Positions 48,915-57,381 are shown, numbered from the stretch's first letter. The stretch: 64,000 bases of DNA from Streptomyces sp. CG4 (GCF_041080655.1 NZ_CP163525.1:2418001-2482000), one strand, 5' to 3'. Translations and numbers: made by a program. The notes: a model not told the origin generated them from the sequence alone.

Positions 48915-49441
48915 CGGCCGCCCCCTTCGTCTCCCGAGCAGTTCAGGGCAGCTCGATAAACGAGCGATGAATATCCGCTCAACGCACCACTGGTTCACGG
49001 ACGGACCGCGCCGGTCCGCTCAGCGGAACACCGCTTGGCCCGCCGCCCGCCCGCGGGCCACCATGCTGTGCACCCGGCCTGTCCCGGCAGGCCCCGTCGT
49101 AGGGAGCCACCGATGCGCGACACGATGCGCCCAGCCCACATCTGACCGGCGCCGGGGAGCCGACCCGCTCGGCCCGACCCGCACGACGGTCGCCGTGGCG
49201 TCCTGATGCCGCCACCTCCGCCTCGGCGCCCTGACACCGCACGGTCCCGCCGCGCCGCCGACCTGACCCGTCGCACCCGGCCGGACCGTTCACAATCGGC
49301 TGCGGCCGCGCCCGTCCCCGCATGTGCCCGCAGCGCACCGCTGTCCGCGTACCGGTGCCCGCGCCTTCGCGGGTGCCCGACGACGGCGTGGCCGGGCCCG
49401 GCGGGGGCGGGCGGGCCCGGCCACGTCCGGGGGGAGACACC
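48915..49441. other. 527-bp divergent region with a possible 10-codon ORF
   Basis: Between the IclR and LAL regulator genes. On the plus strand, AGGGAG (49101-49106) precedes ATG at 49113, opening a 10-residue frame MRDTMRPAHI that stops at 49145. It could be a leader peptide or chance. TGAATATCCGCTCAACG near 48967 may be part of the IclR promoter. No larger gene is supported. Confidence 0.35.
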
Positions 49442-52048
49442 TTGCGACACGACATGGGTCCGGAACGATTTGTCGCCAGGGACGCAGAGCAGCGGCAGGC
49501 GCTCGGCGCCGTGCTGACCAAGGGGGGTACGGCGATCGTCGGTCCCGTCGGGGTCGGCAAGACGGCGTTGCTCTGCGCCGTGGCGAGCCGGCTCGACGCG
49601 GCGCGCTTCGACGTGGTGTGGACCGTGGCCACCCGGGCGAGCCGGCAGGTGCCCTTCGGCGCGTTCCACGGTCTGCTCGGCGGCGCACGGGAACGGCTCG
49701 ACGAGGGCCTGGCGTACGGGGCGCTGCGCACCGAACTGGCCCGGCGGTCCGGGCCGCGCACCCCGGTCCTGGTCGTCGACGACGTCCACCACCTCGACGA
49801 CCGGTGCGCGGCGCTGGCCCTGGGGCTGGCCGCGGAGGGGCGGGCCAGACTGCTGGTCGCCGCCCGCAGCGAGCCCGCAGCGGCGGTGTCCGACGCCGTG
49901 GTGGCGCTGTGGAAGGACGGCTATGTACAGCGCCTGGACGTGGCGCCGCTCGGCCTCGCGGGCACCGCCCGGCTGCTGCACGTCCTGGTCGACGGCGAGG
50001 TGGCCCGGGGCACCGTGGATCTGCTGCACCGGTGGACCGGCGGCAACCCGCTGCTGCTGACCCAACTGGTGCGCCACGCCCGGGCGTCGGGCCGCCTCGC
50101 GGCCGAGCGCGGCCTGTGGTGGTGGCGGGGCCCGCGCACGGTGCCGCCCGGACTGGCCGAGGTGTTCGAGCACGAGCTGGACGGCCTGACCTCCGCGGAG
50201 CAGGATGCCCTGGCGGCGATCGCCCTGGGCGAGCCGCTGGCCCTGGCCGCGGTGGAGGCCGTGGCGTGCGACGCCGTCGAGGCGCTGGAGGAGCGGGGCC
50301 TGGTGCGCACGGCCGACGGCGGCGGGCAGATCCTGGTCCGCCTGGGCCGGCCGCTGCTCGCCGCGGCGGTGCACCGAAGGCTGCCCCGGCTGCGGCGCCG
50401 CCGGGTCGCCGCGGCCCTGCTCGCCGCGGACGACTGCCCCGCGCCGGACCCGGTGGTCCGGGCGCGCTGGCAGCTGGAGGCGGACGGGCCCGTCGACGCC
50501 GCCCTGTTGATCCACGCGGCCGAGGCCACCCGCGGCCACGACCCCGAGCTCTCCTGCCGCTTCGCCCGCCGGGCCCTGCGCGAGTCGAGCGCGGCGGCCG
50601 TCGTACTCGCCCGTGCCCTGGTCGAGTCGGGCGACGGCGCGCAGGCCCGGCACGTCCTGGAACGGGCCCGCGTCGACGCGCCCACCGAGGCGGCCCGATT
50701 ACGGGCCGAGGTCGCGCTCGCCGGGCACGTCTGCTGGGTGGAGCGCGACCCGGCAGGCGCCGCGGCGGACCTCACCGCCCTGGGCGCACGGACGACCTCG
50801 CCCGCGGCCCGCAGTGCGGTGGACGGGGTACGCGCCCTGGTGCTGCTGGGCGGCGGCCGCACGAGCGCGGCCGTGGAAGTCGCCGAGCAGGTCCTGCGCA
50901 CGACGGTACGGGGACCGGGAGTCGCCCCGGCCCGCCTCGCCCTGTCGGTCGGCCACGCGCTGAGCGGCCGTACGCGGGACGCCGTCGCGCTGGCCGAGCA
51001 GACGGCCGCTGACGGCAACACCCCTTGTGAGGTCGGTGAGTTGGCGCGGATCGCGGGCTGCTTCGCGCGGGTGTGGGGTGGCGGTGCGGGCCCGGAGTCC
51101 GGACCGGCATCGGGGGGCGGCACGGATCCGGACCTCGACCAGGTGTGGGGTGGCGGTGCGGGCGCGGCGCTTGGCGCCCCGCCGGGGTCGCACCCCGCCT
51201 CCGCATTCCTCGACGGGCTGCGGCTCTGGGCGCTCGGCGATCACCAGGAGGCCGTCGTGCGGCTGCGCGAGGCCGTGCTGCGGCACTCCGGCGGGACCCG
51301 GCTGTTACGGACCGAGGCGAGCTGCCGGCTCGTCGGCTGCCTCGCCGAGGCGGGGCGGCCCGATGACGCCGAACGCGCCCTGGCCGCCGGTCCGCCCGAC
51401 GCCGTCGGGTTCGTGCCCGGGCACGAGCGGTGGGCCCGGGCCGCGGTGGCGGCCGCGCGGGGCGAGGTGACGGCGGCGACGGCGGGCCTCACCGCCGCCG
51501 CCGACATCGCACGGCGCGAGGGCTGCTGGGCGGTGGCCGCCGAGTATCTGACGTGCGCGGCCTGGCTGGCGCCCGCCGGTCCGCCCGCCGGCCTCGTCGA
51601 CCAACTCGCCCGCGCCGCAGGCCACATCGACGCGCCGCGCCTGCTCGCCGGGGCACAGGCCGCGCTCGCCCTGGCCCGGGGCAGCGGTACGGAACTGCTG
51701 GAGCATGCGGTGCGCCTCGACGGCCTGGGCATGCGGGCGCCCGCCTGGCGCCTCGCCGAGAAGGCGGTGGCCGCGCTGCGGGCGCACGGCCACCGGCACG
51801 GCGACGCGGTGATCCTGGTGAACAGGCTGCGCGACCACCAGGGGGCGGTGGCACCGGCGTTACGGCCCGACGCGCTCACCGCCCGCGAGCTGGAGATCGC
51901 CTCACTGGCCGCCGCGGGCCTGGCCGACCGGGCGATCTCCAGCCGGCTCGACGTGTCCGTCCGTACGGTGGAGAGCCATCTCGCCCGCGTCTACCGCAAG
52001 CTCGGGGTGCGTTCCCGCCGGGACCTGCCCTCCGCGTTGCGCGCCTGA
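49442..52048 (+). CDS. Large ATP-binding LuxR-family (LAL) regulator
   Basis: 868 residues from TTG 49442, which has GGGGGAG 5 bases upstream (ATG 49454 is the alternative). An AAA/STAND NTPase module comes first: Walker A VGPVGVGKT (about 33-41) and Walker B VLVVDDVHHLDD (about 107-118). A long helical TPR-like middle follows, then a C-terminal LuxR helix-turn-helix (about 805-865; LTARELEIASLAAAGLADRAI and RTVESHLARVYRKLG). LAL proteins are pathway-specific activators of natural-product clusters. It converges with the ABC exporter pair, whose last gene overlaps its 3' end by 147 bp, suggesting that it controls the peptide-exporter-radical SAM locus. Confidence 0.9.
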   Translation: MRHDMGPERFVARDAEQRQALGAVLTKGGTAIVGPVGVGKTALLCAVASRLDAARFDVVWTVATRASRQVPFGAFHGLLGGARERLDEGLAYGALRTELARRSGPRTPVLVVDDVHHLDDRCAALALGLAAEGRARLLVAARSEPAAAVSDAVVALWKDGYVQRLDVAPLGLAGTARLLHVLVDGEVARGTVDLLHRWTGGNPLLLTQLVRHARASGRLAAERGLWWWRGPRTVPPGLAEVFEHELDGLTSAEQDALAAIALGEPLALAAVEAVACDAVEALEERGLVRTADGGGQILVRLGRPLLAAAVHRRLPRLRRRRVAAALLAADDCPAPDPVVRARWQLEADGPVDAALLIHAAEATRGHDPELSCRFARRALRESSAAAVVLARALVESGDGAQARHVLERARVDAPTEAARLRAEVALAGHVCWVERDPAGAAADLTALGARTTSPAARSAVDGVRALVLLGGGRTSAAVEVAEQVLRTTVRGPGVAPARLALSVGHALSGRTRDAVALAEQTAADGNTPCEVGELARIAGCFARVWGGGAGPESGPASGGGTDPDLDQVWGGGAGAALGAPPGSHPASAFLDGLRLWALGDHQEAVVRLREAVLRHSGGTRLLRTEASCRLVGCLAEAGRPDDAERALAAGPPDAVGFVPGHERWARAAVAAARGEVTAATAGLTAAADIARREGCWAVAAEYLTCAAWLAPAGPPAGLVDQLARAAGHIDAPRLLAGAQAALALARGSGTELLEHAVRLDGLGMRAPAWRLAEKAVAALRAHGHRHGDAVILVNRLRDHQGAVAPALRPDALTARELEIASLAAAGLADRAISSRLDVSVRTVESHLARVYRKLGVRSRRDLPSALRA
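51071..51163 (+). repeat. 21-bp direct repeat inside the LAL regulator
   Basis: Identical 21-bp copies at 51071-51091 and 51143-51163 (beginning GTGTGGGGTGGCGGTG) encode VWGGGAG twice, in a Gly-rich insert between TPR-like helices. This is a likely small internal duplication. Confidence 0.7.
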
Positions 52049-53887
52049 CCGGACAGGGGCAGCCGGGGCGTACGCGGCCGCGTGCAGCGCGTACATCGCG
52101 GCATAGCGGCCGCCCCGGGCGAGGAGTTCGCCGTGGCGGCCGGTCTCCACGATCCGGCCGCCGTCCAGGACGACGACGAGGTCCGCCTCTCGTACCGTCG
52201 CGAACCGGTGCGACACGATCACCGTGATGGTGTCCGGGCCCCGCCCGCCGGTGCGCAGATAGTGCCGCAGGAGGTCGGCCTCGCTGTCCGGGTCGAGGCT
52301 CGCGGTCGGCTCGTCGAGGAGGACGAGCAGCGGGGCGGTGCGCATCCTGGCGCGGGCCAGGGCCAGTTTCTGCCACTGGCCCGCCGACAGGTCGGTGCCG
52401 TGCGGGAAGGTCCGGCCCAGCTGGGTGTCGAGCCCGGCGGGCAGGCCCGCGACCACCTCGGCGGCGCCGGCGGCCCGGAGCGCGGTGCCTACCGCGTCCG
52501 GGTCGTCGAGGGCGGCCGGGTCGCCGAGGCCGACGCTCTCCCGGACGGGGAGTTCCAGCCGGCAGAAGTCCTGGAAGCAGGCCGTGACATGGGTACGCCA
52601 CTCGGCCGGGGCCACCTCGGCCAGGTCCTGGCCGCCGAAGCCGATCCGCCCCTCGGTCGGCGGCTGCAGCCCCGCGAGCAGGGCGACCAGCGTGGACTTG
52701 CCCGCCCCGTTGTCCCCGACCACCGCGACCGTGGCGCCGGCGGGCAGCCGCAGGTCGACCGGGCCGAGCGCCGGTTCGCCGCGGCCCGGGTAGGTGAACA
52801 CCACGCCGTCGAGGACGAGATCGCCGCGCGGCGGTACGGCCCTGCCCGTGCCGCCGGGCAGGCCGCCGCGCGGGTGGTCGGCCAGCCGCAGGTACAGCGC
52901 GACCGTGTCGAGGGCGCGGCGCAGCCAGCCGAGCAGCCAGCCGAGACCGGTCGTGGCGCCGACGAGGCGGGTGCTCAGCAGCAGGACCAGCACCGCCTGG
53001 CCCGCGGAGCCGGTGCCGTCGAACACCCCGCGCGAGACGAGGTACAGGCCGCCGATGAGCGCGGCGCTGAAGACCAGCCAGCCCCCCGCCACGGCGAGCG
53101 CGCCCCTGGCCCGGGCCGCCTCGCGCGGGCCGCTCGCGGCCAGGAACTCCGCCCGGTGGCGCGCCGAGATCTCCCCGGCGAGGCGGTACAGGCGCACCTC
53201 GCGGGCCGGTCCCGGGTCGGTGGCGAGCGTGAAGAGGTCGGTGCGGCGCCGGTCGGCCTCGGCACCCGCCCGCTCCGCGGCGGCGACCGTCCGCGCCTGG
53301 CGGCGGCCCGCCGCCGCCAGGGGCACGATCGCGAGCGGCAGCAGCGCGAGCAGCGGGTGGGCGAAGGCCAGCAGGACCAGCGCGCCCACGCACCGGGCCA
53401 CCAGGTTGGCGTTCTCCACCAGGGCCGCGAAGGCCGTGCCGAACTCGCCGCGCCGCTGGCGCACCACCTCGGCGGTGTCCAGGAACTCCGGGTCCTGGTA
53501 GTGCCCGATGTGGTCGGGCTCCGAGCACAGGTTCATCATGCGCCGGTCGAACTCCAAGCCGATGCGGTGCTGCAGCACCAGGCGTACGTCGGTGGCGACG
53601 GCCGCCGCCTGATGCACGAACACCGTGACCCCGAGCAACAGCAACCCGCCGCGCACGGCCTGCCAGCGGTCGGCCCCGGCGGCGCCGTCGACCATCCACT
53701 GCAGGCCGAGCGCCTGCAGCGCCGCGACGACGTTGAGCAGCGGGGAGAGGATCAGGACGAGGAGCGCGCGCCTCGGGTCGACGCGGAGGGCGGTGCCGAG
53801 GAGGAGACGGACGGCGGCGAGCGCCGTACGGCGGGTTCGGCCGGCTGACTCTCGTGAACCGGGCTGACTGACACGGCGGTTACGCAC
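51902..53887 (-). CDS. ABC exporter half-transporter (second of pair)
   Basis: 661 residues. Six membrane helices in the N-terminal half (about 28-330) form a type I exporter domain; the C-terminal ATPase has Walker A VGDNGAGKST, a variant signature DLSAGQWQKLALAR (LSAGQ instead of LSGGQ), Walker B LLVLLDEPTASLD and switch His in VIVSHRFATVREAD. GTG 53887 overlaps the previous ABC gene by 8 bases, indicating coupling and a heterodimer. The last 49 residues are read antisense to the LAL helix-turn-helix, an unusual 147-bp tail overlap. The GQWQ signature form is common in RiPP exporters such as RamA/RamB. There is no peptidase domain. Confidence 0.87.
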   Translation of the reverse strand: MRNRRVSQPGSRESAGRTRRTALAAVRLLLGTALRVDPRRALLVLILSPLLNVVAALQALGLQWMVDGAAGADRWQAVRGGLLLLGVTVFVHQAAAVATDVRLVLQHRIGLEFDRRMMNLCSEPDHIGHYQDPEFLDTAEVVRQRRGEFGTAFAALVENANLVARCVGALVLLAFAHPLLALLPLAIVPLAAAGRRQARTVAAAERAGAEADRRRTDLFTLATDPGPAREVRLYRLAGEISARHRAEFLAASGPREAARARGALAVAGGWLVFSAALIGGLYLVSRGVFDGTGSAGQAVLVLLLSTRLVGATTGLGWLLGWLRRALDTVALYLRLADHPRGGLPGGTGRAVPPRGDLVLDGVVFTYPGRGEPALGPVDLRLPAGATVAVVGDNGAGKSTLVALLAGLQPPTEGRIGFGGQDLAEVAPAEWRTHVTACFQDFCRLELPVRESVGLGDPAALDDPDAVGTALRAAGAAEVVAGLPAGLDTQLGRTFPHGTDLSAGQWQKLALARARMRTAPLLVLLDEPTASLDPDSEADLLRHYLRTGGRGPDTITVIVSHRFATVREADLVVVLDGGRIVETGRHGELLARGGRYAAMYALHAAAYAPAAPVRSGAQRGGQVPAGTHPELAVDAGEMALHRTDGHVEPAGDRPVGQARGGQ

Positions 53888-55823
53888 GGCGGCTTCCCTG
53901 GCGTACGTCGAAGGGTTCGGACTGGATGCGGAACATCCGCGCGTAGCGGCCCTCGGCGGCGAGCAGCGTCTCGTGCGTGCCGTACTCGCTGATCCGGCCG
54001 CCGTCCAGGACTGCGATGCGGTCGGCCAGGCGGACGGTGGCGAAGCGGTGGGAGACCAGGATGGTCGTGAGCCCGGCCGTGATCTCCAGGAAGCGGGCGT
54101 ACAGCTCGTGCTCCGCCTCGATGTCGAGGTGCGCCGTGGGCTCGTCCAGGACCAGCACCTTGGCGCCGTGCTGCACGGCGAACAGGGCCCGGCTGAGCGC
54201 GAGCCGCTGCCACTGGCCGCCGGACAGCTCGGTGCCGTCGGTGTAGGCGCCGCTGAGCGGGGTGTCCCAGCCGCCCGGCAGCTCGGCCTCGACCCCGAGG
54301 AAGCCGCCGAGCCGGGTGGCCGCGCGCAGGGCCTCGTCGGTGGCCTCGGCCTCGATGCGGCCGAAGCGGATGTTGTCGCGCGCGGAGAACGGGTAGCGCA
54401 CGAAGTCCTGGAAGACGACGGCCACTTGACGTCGCCAGGAGGCGGTGTCGAGCTCGCGCAGGTCGGTGCCGTCGACGGTGACGCGGCCGCCGCCCGGCAG
54501 GTAGAGCGCGGCGAGGAGCTTGGTGAGGGTGCTCTTGCCCGCGCCGTTGTCACCGACGAGGGCGAGCGAGGACCCTGCCGGCACGACCAGGTCCAGGCCG
54601 TCGAGGACGGGCTCGGGCCGGCTCGCGTAGGAGAAGCGGACCCCCTCGAAACGGATCTCCTTGCAGGGGAGGCCGGTTGCGTCCCGCTTGCCGGGCAGCC
54701 CGGTCGCTGCCTGCTCGTGGGCGGGACCGGCTGCGTCCGGCGCCTGTCCGGCGGGGTGCCCGGCGTGGGCCGCATGCTCGTCGCAGGCCGCATCCCCAGT
54801 CGCGTCCGCCATCCCCAGTGCGCCGACGTCGAGGGCGGCCGGAACCGCGGCGCCGGCCGTGTGCAGCTGCCACAGCAGATCGCCGCTGAAGCCGAGGGCG
54901 TACATGCCGAGCAACGCCTGTAGCGCGACGGTCAGTTGGCGTGCGGAGAGCGCGCCGCCGGTCGCCTGCACGGCGAGCGGCAGCACCACGGCCAGATGCG
55001 CGCCGAGCAGGAGCACGATCGCCAGGGCGTGCCGCCGCGGGCTGACGCGTGCACGACGCAGCCGTACGATCCCCTCCCACCAGGCCGTGCTGAACCGCTC
55101 CACCAGCCAGGGGCGCAGCCCGAACAGCCGTACTTCCTTGGCCGCGGGCGCGGTGGTGGCCAGCTCGCGCAGATAGGCGGCGCGCCGCAGTTGCCCGGTC
55201 TGCGCGCCGTGCGCGGTCACGGACCGGCCGATCTCCTTCTCCTGCCAGCGGCCGGTGACCACCCAGCCGGCGCCGAGGACCAGCGGCATCCACCAGGATC
55301 CGGCCCAGCCGAGCAGGGCGGCGCTGACCAGGCCGGTCAGCCGCAGCGGCACCAGGCCGGCCAGCGCGACCACCGCCTGGCCGGGCGGATGCGCGCCCAG
55401 GGCGACCGCCCGTGCCTGCTCGATGCGGTCGGCCACCCCGGCGTCGTCCAGATGCCCGATCTGCGCGGGCCGCAGGGCGCCGTCCACCGTGCGCTGCGCC
55501 ATCGCCCCGTCGACCGCGGTGCCCAGGCGTGCGGCGGCCATGGCGCGGACCGGGTCGAGCACCACGTCGAGGACGAGCACGAGTGCGAGCAGCCCGAGCC
55601 CCACCGCCGTACCGCCCCGGGACGGCGGCCTTCCGGTGAGCGCGGCCACCAATTGCCCGGTGGCCAGCGGCAGTAGAGCGGCGCCTGCGGCCTGAGCCAG
55701 GACGAGTGCCGCGAGCGCGAGGGTCAGCCCCGGCGCGATCCGCGGCAACTGCCGTACCAGTGCGAGGACTTTGCTGCTGTGTGCCCTCACGGGATGCACC
55801 ACCGGACGTACCACCGGATTCAC
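53880..55823 (-). CDS. ABC exporter half-transporter (first of pair)
   Basis: 647 residues. Membrane domain about 25-330, then an unusual linker (about 335-386) rich in His, Ala, Gly and Pro with an internal echo (ATGLPGKR then ATGLPCKE), then the ATPase: Walker A VGDNGAGKST, signature ELSGGQWQRLALSR, Walker B VLVLDEPTAHLD, and LVSHRFATVRLAD. It pairs with the downstream gene. The start may be GTG 55823 or GTG 55814, the latter with GGAGG 9 bases upstream. It follows the 10-codon ORF and hairpin by about 35 bp, so the order is peptide, hairpin, exporter, exporter. Confidence 0.87.
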   Translation of the reverse strand: MNPVVRPVVHPVRAHSSKVLALVRQLPRIAPGLTLALAALVLAQAAGAALLPLATGQLVAALTGRPPSRGGTAVGLGLLALVLVLDVVLDPVRAMAAARLGTAVDGAMAQRTVDGALRPAQIGHLDDAGVADRIEQARAVALGAHPPGQAVVALAGLVPLRLTGLVSAALLGWAGSWWMPLVLGAGWVVTGRWQEKEIGRSVTAHGAQTGQLRRAAYLRELATTAPAAKEVRLFGLRPWLVERFSTAWWEGIVRLRRARVSPRRHALAIVLLLGAHLAVVLPLAVQATGGALSARQLTVALQALLGMYALGFSGDLLWQLHTAGAAVPAALDVGALGMADATGDAACDEHAAHAGHPAGQAPDAAGPAHEQAATGLPGKRDATGLPCKEIRFEGVRFSYASRPEPVLDGLDLVVPAGSSLALVGDNGAGKSTLTKLLAALYLPGGGRVTVDGTDLRELDTASWRRQVAVVFQDFVRYPFSARDNIRFGRIEAEATDEALRAATRLGGFLGVEAELPGGWDTPLSGAYTDGTELSGGQWQRLALSRALFAVQHGAKVLVLDEPTAHLDIEAEHELYARFLEITAGLTTILVSHRFATVRLADRIAVLDGGRISEYGTHETLLAAEGRYARMFRIQSEPFDVRQGSRRA

Positions 55824-55856
55824 CCTCCGCCGGATCAGAAGTGCGCCGACATGAAT

Positions 55857-55890
55857 GCGGTGGCCGCCTCGGAACGGAAGCGGCCACCGC
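55857..55890 (-). terminator. Hairpin between the 10-codon ORF and the exporter genes
   Basis: Perfect 11-bp stem GCGGTGGCCGC / GCGGCCACCGC (55857-55867 and 55880-55890) with a 12-base loop, starting 15 bases after the stop of the tiny ORF. No T-run follows. It could be a partial terminator or mRNA stabiliser, as often found after RiPP precursor genes, or an attenuator. Confidence 0.6.
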
Positions 55891-55905
55891 GTGTGCGTCT
55901 CACCG

Positions 55906-55938
55906 TCACTCGCCGACGGTCGGGGGCGGATACATCAT
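55906..55938 (-). CDS. 10-residue ORF with consensus Shine-Dalgarno (candidate peptide precursor or leader)
   Basis: The frame reads MMYPPPTVGE and stops with TGA. AGGAGGTGA at 55945-55953, complementary to nine bases at the 3' end of 16S rRNA, lies 6 bases before the ATG at 55938. This is the best ribosome binding site in the region. The peptide holds one Tyr, three Pro in a row, Thr and a C-terminal Glu, residues suitable for radical SAM chemistry. It is followed by a hairpin and two exporter genes, and faces a radical SAM gene. It is far shorter than usual RiPP precursors, so a regulatory leader peptide is the main alternative. Function is inferred from layout only. Confidence 0.55.
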   Translation of the reverse strand: MMYPPPTVGE

Positions 55939-56028
55939 GGCGATTCACCTCCTCTCGTCTCGGCGGGAGCACTGCTGCGGAACGCGAGGAACGCTACGGC
56001 GGGGCGGGTGGCGGACGAATCCGTGATC

Positions 56029-56120
56029 GGGTACGCAAATCCCGCCCGTGCGTACGCAGCCGGCGCCCCCCTGTCCCGTACGTACGCCCCGTGCGTACCG
56101 CGCGCCCGCCCTTGCGTACC
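56029..56120. repeat. Repeated TGCGTACC-type boxes upstream of the radical SAM gene
   Basis: Copies of YKTGCGTACC occur at 56029-56038 (reverse: TTGCGTACCC), 56047-56056 (CGTGCGTACG), 56090-56099 (CGTGCGTACC) and 56111-56120 (CTTGCGTACC), with a degenerate CGTACGTACG at 56077-56086. The last two forward copies are 21 bp apart, two helical turns. They fill the shared promoter region of the divergent genes and look like activator binding sites. The remaining part of the 401-bp gap 55824-56224 holds the tiny ORF and hairpin. Confidence 0.55.
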
Positions 56121-56224
56121 GCTCCACGGACGACCGCGCGCGGGGTGCGTTCCTAGGGTGCGGGGCCAGGACTGCACGCCGGCCACCGACGGGGAGGGCC
56201 GGCCACCGACTGGGAGAGGCACCC

Positions 56225-57280
56225 GTGGACGAGATGAAGAACCCCAACGCGGTCATCTGGGACGTCACTTTCGCGTGCCCCTTGCGCTGCGTTCACTGCT
56301 ATACGGAATCGGGCCGGCGGCCCGCGAAGAATCTCACCCACGACGAGATGCTGCGCGTCGCGGACGCCATCATCTCCCTGCACCCGAAGATGATCACGCT
56401 GTGCGGCGGCGAACCGCTGACCATCAGGCGCATCGTCGACGTGGCCCGGCACTTCGACGAGGCGGGGGTGCGGGTCTTCCTGTACACCAGCGGCTGGGCG
56501 CTGCCGGCCGACGCGATCGACGCGCTCTCGGACGTCGTGGCCAAGATCGTGGTGAGCCTGGACGGTGCCACCGCCGCGACCCACGACCGGATCCGCGGCC
56601 GGGCCGGGTCCTTCGAGCGGGCGACGGGCGCCCTCGCCCGCATCGACGCGGAGGTGGGGCGACGGCTCGCGCAGAGCCGGCGGGCGCCCCGGTTCGGCAT
56701 CGACTACGTCGTGATCCGCAGCAACTTCGCCGAGCTGGACGCCATGTGCGTCCAGGTGGCGCCCAGGTTCCCGCACCTGGAGACGCTCTACTTCGGCGCC
56801 GTCGTGCCCACGGGCCTGGCCAGCCGCCGCTCCTTCGTCGAGCACGAGCTGCTCCACGACGAGCAGGTCGCCGAGCTCATCGCGCCGCGGACGCTGGAGC
56901 GGCTGCGGGCGGCCGCACCGGCGTCGGTCACGGTGGAGACGACCGAGAACTTCGAGGTCCAGATGAACCCGGGGTTCCTGGCCCGCACCCCCAGCTTCCG
57001 GCCCATGGAGATCGAACCGGACGGCGAGGTGCGCGCGATGCCCATCTACGAGGGCACCGTGGGCAGTCTGCTCACCGAGGACCCGCTGGTGCTGTGGCGG
57101 CGTTCGTACGAACGCTGGGCGGACCCGTTCGTCGTCGAGCAGCTGGACGCCGTCCGCACCCGCGCCGACTGGGCCGAGGCGGTGCGCCGTATCGACGCAC
57201 GGTTCGCCTCGCCGGAGGACCGGGCCCGTATCGACCGGCGGCCGGTGTTCGTGCCGTTCGGCACAGAGGGAAGGGCATAG
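56225..57280 (+). CDS. Radical SAM enzyme with cysteine-free SPASM-like tail
   Basis: 351 residues from GTG 56225 (AGAGG 5 bases upstream; ATG 56234 also possible). CPLRCVHC holds the [4Fe-4S] ligands Cys18, Cys22 and Cys25; CGGEPLT (about 60-66) is the SAM-binding GGEP motif; then a partial TIM barrel with VVSLDGATAATHDRIRG. The C-terminal part has the layout of a SPASM/twitch domain (FRPMEIEPDGEVRAMPIYEG, about 258-277), but the expected Cys residues are missing, so no auxiliary cluster is predicted there. Such enzymes modify peptides at Tyr, Glu, Thr or other residues. It is divergent from the tiny ORF and exporters; no RRE domain is evident. Confidence 0.85.
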   Translation: MDEMKNPNAVIWDVTFACPLRCVHCYTESGRRPAKNLTHDEMLRVADAIISLHPKMITLCGGEPLTIRRIVDVARHFDEAGVRVFLYTSGWALPADAIDALSDVVAKIVVSLDGATAATHDRIRGRAGSFERATGALARIDAEVGRRLAQSRRAPRFGIDYVVIRSNFAELDAMCVQVAPRFPHLETLYFGAVVPTGLASRRSFVEHELLHDEQVAELIAPRTLERLRAAAPASVTVETTENFEVQMNPGFLARTPSFRPMEIEPDGEVRAMPIYEGTVGSLLTEDPLVLWRRSYERWADPFVVEQLDAVRTRADWAEAVRRIDARFASPEDRARIDRRPVFVPFGTEGRA

Positions 57281-57381
57281 CGGACATCAGCTGACATCGC
57301 CGCATTTAACTGGACCTTTAGGGTGACGCAAGGCGCAAATCGCCGGATATCGCCGACGCGACGTCACTCGAATGGACCCCC

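Noticed and set aside
55835..55948. 37-codon frame (MNRHDVSAPDRRR...) overlapping the tiny ORF
   Set aside because: Its GTG lies inside the AGGAGGTGA sequence, so it has no ribosome binding site of its own, and the peptide is Arg-rich without a recognisable core. It remains a weak alternative precursor.
55937..56026. 29-codon plus-strand ORF MAIHLLSSRREHCC... as a precursor or cysteine leader peptide
   Set aside because: It overlaps the complement of the strong Shine-Dalgarno, and its own upstream region has only a poorly placed G-run. It does not match the leader-peptide patterns I know from streptomycetes.
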